From: Adiantum capillus-veneris
Taxonomy: Eukaryota > Streptophyta > Polypodiopsida > Polypodiales > Pteridaceae
NCBI GenBank assembly: GCA_014529385.2
Contig: CM043962.1
Span: 88,687,180-88,751,179 of the forward strand
Length of the DNA stretch: 64,000 nt
Reading direction: 5' to 3'
The first letter of the stretch is position 1, and each line of letters starts with the position of its first letter. Below are positions 30,376 to 41,742 of this stretch, piece by piece. The notes below the pieces were generated by a model. The model did not search any database, was not told where the DNA came from, and saw only the letters and a list, made by a program, of their open reading frames with translations. The position numbers were made by a program, and so were the translations under genes.

Positions 30376-31294
30376 ATGAAGTTCTGGCTCTTTGACACTT
30401 TGGTGGCTTCTGCATTGCTCTATGGAGCTGAGATATGGGGACCTTCATTGGATCATTACGGGAGGTCAGGTCGCACGGATGGATGGGGGGACATGGAGAA
30501 ACCTTTGGTCTCTATGATCTCACGGCTCATTAGAGCCAAGGCTTCAGTACCACGTGCCATTATCCGAGTAGAGCTAGCGGCCCCCCCACTAGTGGTTGAG
30601 GCGCTCACCAGATCAGTCTCCTTCATACACCGCATGTGGGAACTTCCCAAAGACAGATATGCCCGCCTTGCACTTGAGTCCTCTCGATAGTTAGCCATGT
30701 AGGGAGATACAACATGCTGGTATGGGGAGATGACATCGTGGTTTCAGGTGCATGGGTTCAGCATAGACAGTTTGCCACCCTTCCAGTACTCACTGGATGC
30801 ACCATCTCTCACTCTTACACAGTCTGATATCACCAGGCTCATCCGCCAGGACTCGACACAACTAGACACCAGGAGGACATGGATACAGCCAGCATAGGAG
30901 CTGGGCACGAAGATGGCTTTCTACAGAGAGCATCTTCTCTAGCTTACGGAGGACGGTTTTGTAAACAAGACCCAGATACATGGACACCCACCTGTCTCAT
31001 GGGATACGATGTGCTATTGGCCAGATACGCACATCTTCACACCATCTGCGGAATGAGACTGGGAGATACAGCGGAGTACCAGCAGAGGCTAGGACATGCC
31101 CCTTGTGTGACATGGAGCCTGAGAGAGAGTTGCACTACACATGCCGCTGCCCCGTCTACTACGAGATACAAGGCCGCTTCCATTGCTTGTTCAAAGAGGG
31201 TTTTGGACCACTCTCCAACGAGTCATGGGGTACGAGGATCAGAGATGCCTGGGTTTGTTCTTGCTCGAGCTGCGCAGACATAGAGAGAGTCTGA
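30376..31294 (+). pseudogene. LINE ORF2 C-terminal domain with zf-RVT finger (copy 4)
   Basis: The stretch 30,376-30,690 gives the post-RT region (FDTLVASALLYGAEIWGPSL, RAKASVPRAIIRVELAAPPL). After a TAG the frame continues to 31,294 with CPLCDMEPERELHYTCRC and PVYYEIQGRFHCLF, the zinc finger. It is the best preserved version of this region in the window and serves as the reference for copies 1-3. Confidence 0.8.
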
Positions 31295-31549
31295 TGAGAG
31301 GAGAGGCTAGCCAGTTTTAGAGACGGATCACAGATTTCTTTAGAGCAGACACTGGACAGCCAAAGGAGCTACTACCACAGCAGAGCTCACATTCGTCTCG
31401 CACCAGAGGCACACTGATCGACCAAGTGATTGAGCTGGGGAGATCCAGATGCCCATGACTACGGAGGACTCCACAGCATCGACGGAGGCTGCATCAGAGG
31501 ATTCAGATCACTTTGGCCAGGCATGCACGACGCCCGGTCAGACTACTGA

Positions 31550-31792
31550 CCATGGAGGAGATTGATGAGATCCACCAATGACCGATGCTGGATCTCTTGT
31601 GATTTAGCTATTTAGCTATCCCAGCCAGCTGCTTACTTTGATTAGTTCACATCGAGCAGCTTAGGATGTGAACATGGAGGAGATTGATGAGATCCACCAA
31701 TGACCGATGCTGGATCTCTTGTGATTTAGCTATTTAGCTATCCCAGCCAGCTGCTTACTTTGATTAGTTCACATCGAGCAGCTTAGGATTCC
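31550..31792 (+). repeat. Tandem duplication in LINE copy 4 3' UTR
   Basis: About 120 bp (ATGGAGGAGATTGATGAGAT ... GAGCAGCTTAGGAT) occurs twice in succession with almost no differences. The other LINE copies have it once. Confidence 0.85.
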
Positions 31793-31915
31793 ATAGTATT
31801 TTTATTTTGTTTATGTTGTTATTTTGTTACTCTGACTTTGTATCAGATCCACCACATTGTAACTTTCTGGTCTCATAGGTCACTTTGGGACGTTATATAA
31901 CATTTCATTTCATTT

Positions 31916-31952
31916 CTCTCTCTCTCCACACACACACACACACACACACACA
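31916..31952. repeat. (TC)n(CA)n microsatellite at LINE copy 4 3' end
   Basis: A short TC run passes directly into about 26 bp of CA repeats after the LINE tail. Confidence 0.95.
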
Positions 31953-33049
31953 TATTGCTGAATGGCCTTGAGAGTGTCTGAAACCCCAGTATTACTGCAA
32001 AGAACATGACTATCTGAAGATTCCATGTACTTGTCGGTGAGCCTCGAATGAAATGTGAAAGCCCAGATGCAGTACTTTGCTCCAAGTCTCTGAAGGCATG
32101 AGGGCAAAGTGAACCACCCTACAACGAATGCTACTTAATCCTTTTGCAAGCAGAGCAGCAGCTCCCAGGTCCCAGCGGTGGTAATTCTGCAGTGGTCGGT
32201 GTTATATGGCTTGTGCACGGCAGCAAGAGCCTATGCAGGGTTTTGAGCATATTGGGAAGACAAGCCCGCTGATAGCGTTAGGGTTTTCTGTGTTTAACAG
32301 GGAGGAGGCAAGTGCTTCGACATGCTTTTTGCATGTGCATGCAGAAATGTGAGTTGGTTTGTGTAAATGTGCACCCGTTTGTGTGCATCATACTATGGAG
32401 TTCTCTGCATACATCAGGTATCAGCATCTGTGCATCTCATGCTGCACTTTGGAATGAATCTTTCTGTTGTTTATATTGGTAAAAGGATTTTCCACAAACA
32501 GATATTTCATGTAAAATGTTCTTTTTTGCTGAGAATCTCAATTTTCTGCTGATTAGGACCTTCATTCCGCTGGAGAAACAGAGAAGAGGAGACTTATATT
32601 GCCTTGTGGATGTTACCAGGCAGGAATGATTCATTTGGTCTGAATATGATTTTGTAAAGAAAGTGTCAGAGAGGCAATGGCAGAACTTAGTGTAGATGAG
32701 TGCAGAAATCTTGCTCTCAAAGCTTAAATTGAGCTATGGGAAGGGCCCATGTGGGGCATATCCATTTCTGTACATGATAAATGTGTAGCATCTATATGTT
32801 TGTTTATTGAAATCAGATGCAAAGCTTGAAATTTTACCCCCTGATGCATTTGACTGAAGCATTTTAACTTGCTAAATAAATGTTCAATGGCTATATCACT
32901 CTTCATGTTACAGTAAAGAGATTGAAATGGCAAATCACATTAGGAGGAAGGTCATTTCAAGGCCCATCAAGTGAGTTATTCGTATGTGTCTAGTTTCTAG
33001 ACTCATCCGATAGATCTTTGAGGTCTCTTGGGATTGTCCGCCCCCCCAT

Positions 33050-33055
<6 letters not shown>
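31953..33055. other. No gene or element recognised
   Basis: About 1.1 kb with short chance ORFs only. Near its right end lies GATAGATCTTTGAGGTCTCT (33,010), a motif also found beside TC tracts at 21,630 and 33,393. Confidence 0.4.

Positions 33056-33093
<38 letters not shown>
33056..33093. repeat. (TC)n microsatellite
   Basis: About 38 bp of TC directly after a GATAGATCTTTGAGGTCTCT motif and a C-rich run. Confidence 0.97.
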
Positions 33094-33095
<2 letters not shown>

Positions 33096-33442
33096 GGGAG
33101 GGCTTTATTTTTTGTACTACATCAGCAAAAATACATGAAAGCCCAAAGGCATCACAAGAAGCCCGTAGACACTACAAGTAAACTGCCACTCAAAAACCCC
33201 ATGGGATATAACATGTGCACACCTGGGATGCAGAGGTACATCATAGAGATATGCAATCAAAGAGCTGAATGACCAAAATGAGAAGGAAGAAGGCAATGGA
33301 GAGCTATAGTAGAAACAAGCCACTCAACAAGTGCACATGACCATCTGAAACCTAATGTACTCTATACTCTCTCTTGAGTTCAAGACTGGTCAGATAGATC
33401 TTTGAAGTCTCTTGGGTCTGTTTTTACAATGGTAAAAATTTC

Positions 33443-33448
<6 letters not shown>
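33094..33448. other. No gene recognised between two TC tracts
   Basis: About 350 bp between two TC microsatellites. The second copy of the GATAGATCTTTGARGTCTCT motif lies at about 33,393-33,412. Confidence 0.4.

Positions 33449-33473
<25 letters not shown>
33449..33473. repeat. (CT)n microsatellite
   Basis: About 25 bp of CT just before the 5' part of the fifth LINE. Confidence 0.95.
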
Positions 33474-34860
33474 AAGCATACATCTCCCACACACCCCCTA
33501 CCCACATACACCACATGTACACACACATTGCCCTATGTGCAAGAACATGGATAGATACAAACATAAACTCCATCCTCACATGCCTATATTAGGAGCAGGA
33601 GAGGTATCAATGGAAGATGGAGAAAGCCAAAATTCAAGGGGAGGTTGACATATTCAAAGGAGAAGAGGCTCTTTATGAGATCAATTAGGTTGAGAAGTAA
33701 GGGAGATCCTTGAAGAAGAGAAGTCATGAAGGAAGTGCTTACCAAAGCACTTGCCAAGCAAACTGATATGAAGACAAGGCAATTATCGAGTCCATTGAAG
33801 CCAAGTAGGAGGGTTGGGTGGAGGTGGTCAAGAACCTCTATAAAGCAGCACGGGAAGACACACAAAGGGGCTACATATCGTGCACACCACATTGGAAGAG
33901 GAGAAGAGCAGGCACACTTGCTGCTTCAATGTGCATATTACAGTTATTCTCGAGAAAGTGGAGTCCTCCCTTGAAGGAGATGGGAAAGCACTATGCATGA
34001 AACTAGGCTACAAGAAAGAGGACCCTCTTCCTTCAGCCAAAGAATGTCAACGTCAGAAAAGGTAGAAAGTAGGGTCAAGGGTATTTGTGCGTGTATGACA
34101 GAATGTCAGAGCGAGTATGGCAAAGCATGGAGAGCTAGGAAAACCACCCCCAAGAAACAAGCCCTCATTCAACAATTCTGGAATGAGACGGATCAATCCT
34201 TATTCATTAGGAAGAGCGTAGTCCTACGCACTCCCGAGGGATCCCATCATCTTGAATGCAGACCTCACCCGAATGCAAGTGGAGCATTGACACTTGGCAT
34301 GATGGCAGTGATGCTTGTGCATGTCACATGTTGTGCAGGCCCTCACAAAGAGAGAGCTATCTATTGTGATGGTTGAGTCATCATAGATAGCAAGGCCCTT
34401 GAATAGGGATTGTGGCCTATTAGACACCAAGTTGAGAGAAAGATATGGCAATATGGAATTGTAATGGTTCCCTATGGATACATCCAAGGCATGTTGACGA
34501 GGTGATGGACATCATCCTCTGTACTGAGACACGAGAGCCATGAAACGGGACTACCAAGAGTACAAGGCTATGCATGGAAGTCTCTGCATCATAATTGTAT
34601 GCAACATAAGACTTTCAAGGGCTTAGGGGTGGTAGTAGTCTTGTATAAACAAGAGCTACATGAGAGGATACAATTATGGCATGAAACCAAAGGCCCACTT
34701 TATGTGGATCAGATTACAAGTTCAAGAGGGGATCTTGATATGCATTGCTCTCTACTACACTCTATTGAGGTCAAAGTTTGTTCATATACATTGCTCTTTG
34801 CTACTTCACTCCATTGGGTTTGAAGTTTGCAACAATAGGGTGTCACACAATCTACTCTAT
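33474..34860 (+). mobile_element. LINE copy 5, 5' part (ORF1 and endonuclease start)
   Basis: It starts next to a TC tract, then has broken ORF1-like sequence (33.6-34.35 kb) and an endonuclease start at 34,448: MAIWNCNGSLWIHPRHVDEV with SLCTETRE-like residues, then GLGVVVVLYKQELHERIQLW and a HETKGPLYVDQI segment. This matches the opening of ORF2 in copy 4 (MASWNCNGSLCLGV) and the APE endonuclease fold. RT is absent; the copy ends near a minus-strand gypsy relic. A roughly 50-bp tandem duplication lies at 34,738-34,836. Confidence 0.65.
34448..34790 (+). pseudogene. LINE ORF2 endonuclease N-terminus (copy 5)
   Basis: ATG at 34,448 starts MAIWNCNGSLW, the WNCNG opening of ORF2. ILCTETRE follows, with the catalytic TETRE glutamate. 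After a frame change, 34,599-34,790 gives VVVLYKQELHERIQL, the typical next strand-loop of the fold. The GDFNA and SDH motifs are missing, so this is a fragment. Confidence 0.65.
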
Positions 34861-34924
34861 GTCTGCATGTTGAAGTTTCGCATGAGGAAGACCTCTCCGA
34901 GACTAGAATACTCTATTATGTTCT

Positions 34925-35640
34925 CTACAAGGCATGTATATGATGAGAGGATGTCACCTTTCTCTGCCCCCACTTGATCCATTGAGTCGTTTTTTTTTTT
35001 TTTTGCATTCTCATGTTTCCGTGCATACTTGAAATTTGTGGAATCTTGAGTTTGTTGGAGTCTTTTGGAGTTTCTTCGAATTGAAGTACGAGCCATTCAT
35101 AATCCCTCATGGCCAATGAAATTGTGTGGGGTTGACTATTGCTTACAAACCGGAGAGTATCCATGGACCAATTTGGTGTAGTTTGGTAGGTATGCATCCA
35201 TAGTACCCCAAGAATGGTTGCTTCATTGATGTCATAGTCAACCATTATATGAAAATGATATGGGTATTGTTGTCGCTCAATAGTAATAGTGGCATTGGCA
35301 TATCTCAAACTAGCCATGATGCCCTTATTGGCAGATTTAACCTTTAATTGTTGATAAGCAAGAGGTTCTGTGTATTTTCTAGAATAAGTGGCGTAGTTCA
35401 TGACATTTTCTTTGGCTCTTGTAACTAATGTTGTCTCCAAAGCTCCATGTGGTATAGTTAAACATCAATTTGGCATCTGTGTCTCCAAACCATTCTCGTG
35501 ATTTTTGAATTGCATTAATGGGCATCACAACTTGTCGTGGTACTTCTTTGTGTAATTGTGCTCGAGCTTTGCACTTGAAAATGCAAAGTTCTACTTCTTG
35601 TGTCTCTTGAAACTTCTGTTGTTCTTTTTTCAACATGAGC
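34925..35640 (-). pseudogene. Retropepsin-like region downstream of integrase (gypsy 2)
   Basis: Two overlapping frames (35,379-35,636 and 34,925-35,440) lie after the integrase core. The second contains YPYHFHIMVDYDINEATILG, then VLWMHTYQTTPNWSMDTLRF, which resembles the strand-plus-ILGxDWL...W...L.F end of plant retropepsins. The expected N-terminal DTG/DSG is not seen; PINAIQKSREWFGDTDAK in the first frame may be the decayed region. Stops and frameshifts are present. The family call rests on the second half only. Confidence 0.4.
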
Positions 35641-35699
35641 TTGTTCTAGCATCTCTGATGTGAGAAGAAGATTACACTTTTTAAGCCTACAATCACTAA

Positions 35700-36540
35700 T
35701 CAAGTTAAGCATTTCATCTCTCTAATGTAGCAAGTTTGATGGCACTGCTTGGTGATATAGCTTGGATCACAAAGGGTCCATTGCCTCGCTTTTCTAAAAG
35801 TTTGGCATGTTATTTTAAGATGTATACAAGGACATAGCCACCAATTGAAAACTCTTGTCTTTTAAAGTATTGATCATGAAATTGTTTCATGCATCGTTTC
35901 TGTGCATAGATACCACCAACCACCCAACTCATGGCATGCCCACTCTAGCTCATTTGCCACTCGTAAGGCAAGAATTAGAACTGTTAAAGGTAATATGGCA
36001 TTGAGCCCAAACACCATATTGAATGGTGTTGTACCTAAAGAATTTTTGAATTGAGCTCATAAAGCTATAGCATTTGATCCTAGTCGAATCTTGATCTGTA
36101 AACTGTTTTGGTGAGCACTATGCACAAAAGAAAATTTGTGCTTTTTGCTTGTCCTTTGGCTTGTTAGGGTGCTAATTTACGATGAATTATCATGAATTCA
36201 TCCAAGAGGTGTTCAATTATTTTCGTTAGGGAGTGTGCTCCTTGATCACTCAGTATTGCAATTGGTAAGCCATACCATGTAAAAACATTGTCATACAAGA
36301 ATTGCATAGTAGTCCTTGTATCATTTTTCTATGTTTCCTTGGCTTCAACTCAGTTGGTGACATAATTCATCACCACTATAATATATATGTGTGTATTCTA
36401 TAGACACATGGAGTTATTGGACCTACAAAGTCAACTTTCCACTTAGCAAAAACTCTTGCCCCCATCATTAATCTTTAACACTAGTCTTGATATGGGCCAC
36501 AAAAGTGGCTCATGCCTAGATTCTAGTATTTTAGGCATAA
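35700..36540 (-). pseudogene. Gypsy 2 integrase core
   Basis: On the minus strand the pieces KVDFVGPITPCVYR, TYIIVVMNYVTN, LPIAILSDQGAHSLTKIIEH (second catalytic Asp in SDQG) and NSLGTTPFNMVFGLNAILP (end of the core) are readable in order, separated by stops. They match plant gypsy integrase and are very close in style to the first gypsy relic. No frame longer than 100 codons survives. Confidence 0.65.
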
Positions 36541-36559
36541 CTTTTGCATGACATAAAAA

Positions 36560-37140
36560 CTTCATGAAACTTCTTGAGCATCTTGTTAGGATGTGTCTTA
36601 AGACTCTGAGAGTCATAATTGAGTTAAAAATGCTAAGAATAAAAATTTTACTTTTTAAAAAAGAGCCTTTTGCATAAAATTGTATTTTACTGCAACTTGG
36701 GCGAGTAAATTTTTGCTTTCATAAAATGAGCCTTATTTTACATAAAATTATAATTTACTCCTTAACTCTAGCAAGTAGTAAATGTTGTCAGTCTTTATGT
36801 AAGCCACATAGAAGTGTGATAGGCTCGTTGCATACCTATTGAGGGGTTTTTCGAAGGAGTTTGAGTCTATTAAAAAACATTGGTCTACCATTGAGTCAAA
36901 TTAGTAAAATTATACGCATTCTACCAAATTAGTCCTTAGAGATTGCCATGCAAAGACAACTTCAACCCTTGATTTATTTTCTCAACATTTTTATCAGTTC
37001 TTCATACTATGTGCTGGGCGTATTTCTGTGAGAGGTTTATTTGCTTAGACATCTAAATAGCTATTATGTTTTTTGCAAAAACCCCTTAAAGCTAATTTTT
37101 TTACAGGACTAGTGTTAAAGACATCTCATCTCTCTTAATA
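36560..37140. other. AT-rich insert within gypsy 2 integrase
   Basis: About 0.6 kb with no similarity to retroelement proteins separates the zinc motif from the catalytic core. It has AT-rich runs and no ORF, and may be a small non-autonomous element. Confidence 0.35.
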
Positions 37141-37330
37141 ATAGCTACCTTGTTATATTGGCATTCATCACATCATTTAACGTAGGCTTTAGTGTCCATA
37201 AGCAGTTCGAGCCACCAAATTTTAGCAACCAATACTTCTTTGGTTGTTTTGTTAGCGAGAAAGGATCTCCTACTTGACTTGTGTGTGCTTGCTTGGGGAT
37301 GGGTAAATACTGACTCTCTGTTGAGCACAT
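37140..37330 (-). pseudogene. Gypsy 2 integrase zinc-binding (H2C2) remnant
   Basis: The minus strand reads MDTKAYVK, stop, CDECQYNKVA, the Cys pair of the gypsy H2C2 zinc finger, the same CDECQ motif as in the first gypsy relic. Confidence 0.55.
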
Positions 37331-37340
37331 TCTTAACCAT

Positions 37341-38560
37341 TGTCTCTCCCCCTTTTGTAGAGGTGATTGAAAATCAACTACTCACGAGCTTCGGTTTCAT
37401 TGGATTTCATTCGTGCTTTGCCCATTCCCTCTGGGAATATTCAGATATGTAGAGTCTAAAACACGATCATTTTACAAAGGAAATTGAGAGATGTGCCTCT
37501 TCAACGTGGAAAAAAAGCATCGTTTGTTTGAGTGACCATGACAAATTTAGGATTCTTAGCCACGCTCCCCAAGGTAGAGCTAGATTTGTTCTTTTTTTTG
37601 TTATAGTTACAATTTTCAAGTACGAGAGTTTAGCTACGTGCAAAATGGGAATTCATGGACCGAGCGGACTACCAAAATGAGCCTCTCGATGGCATTTGAT
37701 AATAGCCTCCACCCCATCGTGCTCACCTTTTCCATGACTCAACCATGGAAAAATTCAAGTCATTTTATCATGCAGCCTCTACCAGATTATATATTATCTC
37801 TCTAAATATGTAGCCAAAAAGTGGCTATTTTCTCGTCAAAATCCAGTCTTTAGCAAAGCGGGCCAAAACTAGGCTTGGAAAGAGATTTCCTACACACGAA
37901 CAGAGAAACAACTCAAAACATCCCACATGTGAATCAATCCTAAAATTCCTAGCCAGTTTCACCGGCCCATAGCTCCAAAACAACTCCGAATTTGCCCGGG
38001 GATGTCTCATATGAATTTGTTTGTCTTGTAGAGCTCTTTGACAATCATGTGATGCAAAAAAGTTGTATCCTTCTGGGATTGGCCGAATGTGCAAGTTGGA
38101 ATTTCCACAAAAACGACGCTAAAAATAGCATTTCTCACTTTTTTAAAAATCAATGTGCGTATCTAAAGGGGCTATTACAATTGAGATGCAAATGGGTGCA
38201 CCTTGTGATGCACTGAGGAGATATGAAGCACTATCAACACCCCTTCCTAGCTCCATAGGATTGAGTGCCCTCCAAAAGTCTTCAATTCTACCCATGGATG
38301 GCCACACATGTGGCATGTTGTAAAGTGTTGAACTCTTAGGAGAAATTGTGAACCCGTAGATAATGATTGTTTATTAGTGCCACATGGAAAATATGATAAT
38401 GAAAGAATTTTTTCTTTATATTCCATATAGCACATGATGTTTTGTAGGCTATAGGGATGTCTAGGTTATTGACACTTTCTAGCATACAAGAACATGTCTA
38501 AGAGGGGAGGAAAAAGTTTAAAGTTATGAATGTCTTCCATTGGTTAGTGAAAGATTCCCT
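37341..38560. other. No gene or element recognised
   Basis: About 1.2 kb with short chance ORFs on both strands. The 5' part of the neighbouring copia relic may lie here but is not recognisable. Confidence 0.35.
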
Positions 38561-38758
38561 CTATTAAGGATTATACCCTAGGTAATGATTTTAGAGTAGT
38601 TTATCTTGGTAATGACAAATCATGTAGGATTGTTGGAAAGCGTTTTTTTTTAAAGGATGCAAAATGAAAAGGGGTTGATTGTGAGGTGAGCAGTAGTGGG
38701 CGGTGTTGGCCATGGCTTTGGCTGTCCACCTCGTGCAGCAGGATTGGCTATTGAAGGG

Positions 38759-38999
38759 AGTAAGACAAGGTCCATATGTACAATGGAACCTGATCTCTTT
38801 AAAACAACATGAAGAGGAAGGTTGCAAAGTGACATTTGGAGCCCAATTTATGAAAGGTGTCAAAAGTACAAAACTTATGAGTAAGACGAGGTCCATATGT
38901 ACAATGGAACCTGATCTCTTTAAAACAACATGAAGATGAAGGTTGCAAAGTGACATTTGGAGCCCAATTTATGAAAGGTGTCAAAAGCGGCAATGCTCA
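38759..38999 (+). repeat. Tandem duplication in copia relic
   Basis: About 120 bp starting GTAAGAC(A/G)AGGTCCATATGT and ending TTATGAAAGGTGTCAAAAG occurs twice (38,759 and 38,881), with a few differences. Confidence 0.9.
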
Positions 39000-39860
39000 T
39001 GGCAAGGGGAAAGAAGGTGGGTGCATTATATCCATGTACTATTCTTGTCAACTTTTTCATGTTTGTGGCTTCTTCAAGAGATGCAGAATCTCTATGGCAT
39101 TATAGACTTGGGCACATTAGGGAGAAGAGAGGTTGCGGGTTCTTCACTACAAAAGGTGTTATCTTGTCTACAAAATGGTAACTTTGAATTCTTTGTGCAT
39201 TTTGTATATGGAGAAAAGAAAAGAACTCGTTTCTGAAGAGTTCACATATCAAACAAATCAAAAAACTTGGATCTTATGTGAGGGCCCGCTTAGGTAACAT
39301 CTCTTTGTGGCTCTTATTGTTATGTGATATTCGTTGCTAACACAACCAAAAAGACTTGATTTTATGGCATCAAACAAAAATTTGATGTTTTTGGTACTTT
39401 TAGGAGATGGAAATTTATTTTAAAGAATGATAGATAAAGTTTTAAAGATAGATAGATAGATAAAGTTTCTTAGATCTACTAATGGAGGTGAATATTGTAG
39501 CAAGGATTTTGTAGAGTACTATGTAGATCTAGTGGCACTTATAAGGAGTAGGTTGTTCAAGAAACACCTCGACCAAAATGTTGTTCCATAGAGAATGAGC
39601 AAAACCACTATGGATTACGCAAAGAGTATGCGGATACAATAGGTTTGCCTCTAGAACTCTAGGCTTAAGCCGTAAATTTAGAAATTTTCTTGATAAACAG
39701 TTCACCTTCAAGTGCATGCCATGGCAAGATTTTGAAAGAGCCTTTGATAGAGAACTAATCCTTCCTAAAAGTGTTGTGAATCCTTTGTGCACATCAACAA
39801 GGACAAAATAATCAAACTTCAAGAAAAATGTAAGAAGTGTATCTTCATTGGTTATCATCT
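38978..39860 (+). pseudogene. Copia GAG-pre-integrase and integrase
   Basis: ESLWHYRLGHIREKRGCGF is the GAG-pre-integrase signature with its H..H residues. CAFCIWRKEKNSFLKS supplies the Cys residues of the integrase zinc finger. Then YGIKQKFDVFGTFRRWKFIL, RSTNGGEYCSKDFVEYY (second catalytic Asp replaced or lost), RMSKTTMDYAKSMRI (region of the catalytic Glu), and EKCKKCIFIGY follow in different frames. Integrase would insert the cDNA. At least four frame breaks are present. Confidence 0.75.
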
Positions 39861-40200
39861 ATTGAATTTTATTATACTAACAAAATAGCTAGAAGCAAGG
39901 ATGTCACATTCAATGATTAGCTATTGTAGAAAGACAGTGTGCAAAAATGAGAAAGTGGACATGAGGTCTTGAGTATGTTTTCTTGGATGAAGACGTCGGT
40001 GAAAAAATGAAAACAATGTTAAAGCTAAAAATGATGACACAACTAATATGAAGAACCAGGGTTACAACAAAAGCAAGTACCTCAAAAACCTCCACATGCT
40101 TTGAGAACATCAACTAGAAAGAGTATACCACCAATAAAATATTCTCCTTGATTGTATTTTTGCTATTAACTATAGTGGTGAGCTATAGTGTTTTGAAGAG

Positions 40201-41110
40201 GTAATACGATCATATGATTTTAAGAAGTGCGTGCAAGCTATAGATGATGAGCTACAGTTATTAGCTGAGAACTGGTCATGGGAACTTATAGAGCTTCCAA
40301 AGGATAAGAAAGATTTGACGAGCAAGTGGGTTTACAAACTAAAGCACGAAGGAGACATTCATACATGGCACAAACCAAGGTTAGTGGGTCAATGGGTTTG
40401 CACAAAAAGGTAGATATTAATTTCAATGAAATATTTGCTCCATATGGTAAAATGACCTCAATAAGGACTATTTTGAGCTTGGTAGGAGTTGAAGAATTAA
40501 TCTTGAATAGCTAGATGAAAAATAATCCTTCCACATGGAGCAGTCACAGGATTATCTTAGGTAAGAAAAAACTAATATGTAGGCTAATGAAACACTTGTA
40601 TGGTCTACCCAAAGGCAATATTAGTTGAAGTTTGATAGGTCCTTGGTCCATGAGGACTTTATTAGGTGTTATGCTAATTATTGTGTCTACTTCAAAAGAA
40701 CATCCACTGAAGGTTACATGTTGTATGGGGTTTACATGCTTGTTTGTTGGACCTAATATGTAGGATATTCAATTTTGAGAGATATGCTTGCAAATTCATT
40801 TGAAATGGGCTTGGGTGCTACAAAGCATATCCTTGGTATGTAGATTATTTGAGATAGAGAGAAGTAAACCGTGATTCCATCGTAGGACGATTATATCAAG
40901 AAGATACCCGAGAGGTTCCCCATGCAATATGCAAATCCAGTACATAGACCCTTATCAAATCAGTTCAAATTTCAACAAGAAACAAACTCCTTGTACACAA
41001 GAGAAGAACGACTACATGGAATTCGTACCTTATGTTGTTACTGTTGGTTGGATGTCTTATGTATGCTATGGTATGCACTACTCTTGAAATTCTCATGCAA
41101 TGGGAGGGTG
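40201..41110 (+). pseudogene. Copia reverse transcriptase / RNase H remnant
   Basis: The stretch 40,231-40,413 reads QAIDDELQLLAENWSWELIE, then SKWVYKLKHEGDIH, the start of a copia RT (RVT_2). KVDINFNEIFAPYGKMTSIR and ILSLVGVEELIL follow in the next frame, then LMKHLYGLPKGN (KALYGLKQ-like). Near 41,010-41,070 YMEFVPYVVTVGWMSYVCYG matches the start of copia RNase H (YP.AVG.LMY). The YxDD region is decayed (near FVGPNM). Confidence 0.75.
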
Positions 41111-41115
41111 TATGC

Positions 41116-41742
41116 ATGATAAGGTGTGCCCACTTTTAGCGGTTTCCTCCAATAAGATTTCCCACAAATAGTCTGTTTTTTTACACTACTATGTACATTT
41201 GGCTTCCTTACACTTATTTTGAAGAGGCAAGATTTGGTGGCCACACAAAACACATAGTGTTAAGCACTATGGAAAAGATCATCGATTTACCAAACCAAAA
41301 TGAAAATTTTAGTGTGCAAGGACTAATCTGGTTCAACTTGTCACACCCTGTCACAACACTCTGACCTTGATGAAAAAAATACATATATCTTTATATTTAC
41401 TTCTTTGCTTAACTTGCCCTTTTGCACATCAATTATTCACTTGACAAGCGATATAACTTGGTTTTTTGATAATTTTTTAGTTCTTTGCATAATTATTATT
41501 TATATTTCTTTGTTAGAATTTATGTCACAAAACCCATAACTTTTTACACCAGATATCTAATGATGAAGAGATTATTTTGCAAGATACAATGGTCATTTGA
41601 TAGATTGTGACCCGAAGAATGTGACCAGGTAAAAAAGTGAAACCTTTAATGGTTCAATTTTTTTAGATCTAGCTCAAAAAATAACAAAGACTGCTTAGAG
41701 GATCTTGAGAGAGTTTTTGAAAATTTTCTAATTGCCACTTAT
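41116..41742. other. No gene recognised
   Basis: AT-rich sequence between the copia relic and the next LTR; no supportable feature. Confidence 0.4.

Larger units (their letters stand above)
26228..31915 (+). mobile_element. LINE copy 4, near full length
   Basis: The most complete member: ORF1 (26.25-27.05 kb), ORF2 with APE-type endonuclease (27.16-28.75 kb), RT (28.8-30.35 kb), post-RT domain and zinc finger (30.37-31.3 kb), and a 3' UTR ending ATTTCATTTCATTT. It is joined to short TC runs at both ends. It is interrupted by a hAT-like insertion at about 27.6-28.2 kb and carries three internal tandem duplications. Many stops and frameshifts mean it is not autonomous. Confidence 0.9.
34861..37340 (-). 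mobile_element. Second Ty3/gypsy relic (minus strand): integrase plus downstream retropepsin-like region
   Basis: The minus strand, read downward, gives the integrase zinc motif (37,140-37,330), an unrelated AT-rich insert (about 36,560-37,140), the integrase core (35,700-36,540), and then a region with a retropepsin-like C-terminal half (34,925-35,640). No LTR, RT or gag is found. The overall order repeats that of the gypsy relic at 6-8 kb. Confidence 0.7.
38561..41115 (+). mobile_element. Ty1/copia retrotransposon relic
   Basis: Plus-strand pieces in Ty1/copia order: GAG-pre-integrase (38.8-39.2 kb), integrase (39.2-39.85 kb), then RT and RNase H (40.2-41.1 kb). Integrase before RT is the copia order. 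No LTRs or PBS are found, and stops are frequent. It contains a 120-bp tandem duplication. Confidence 0.8.
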
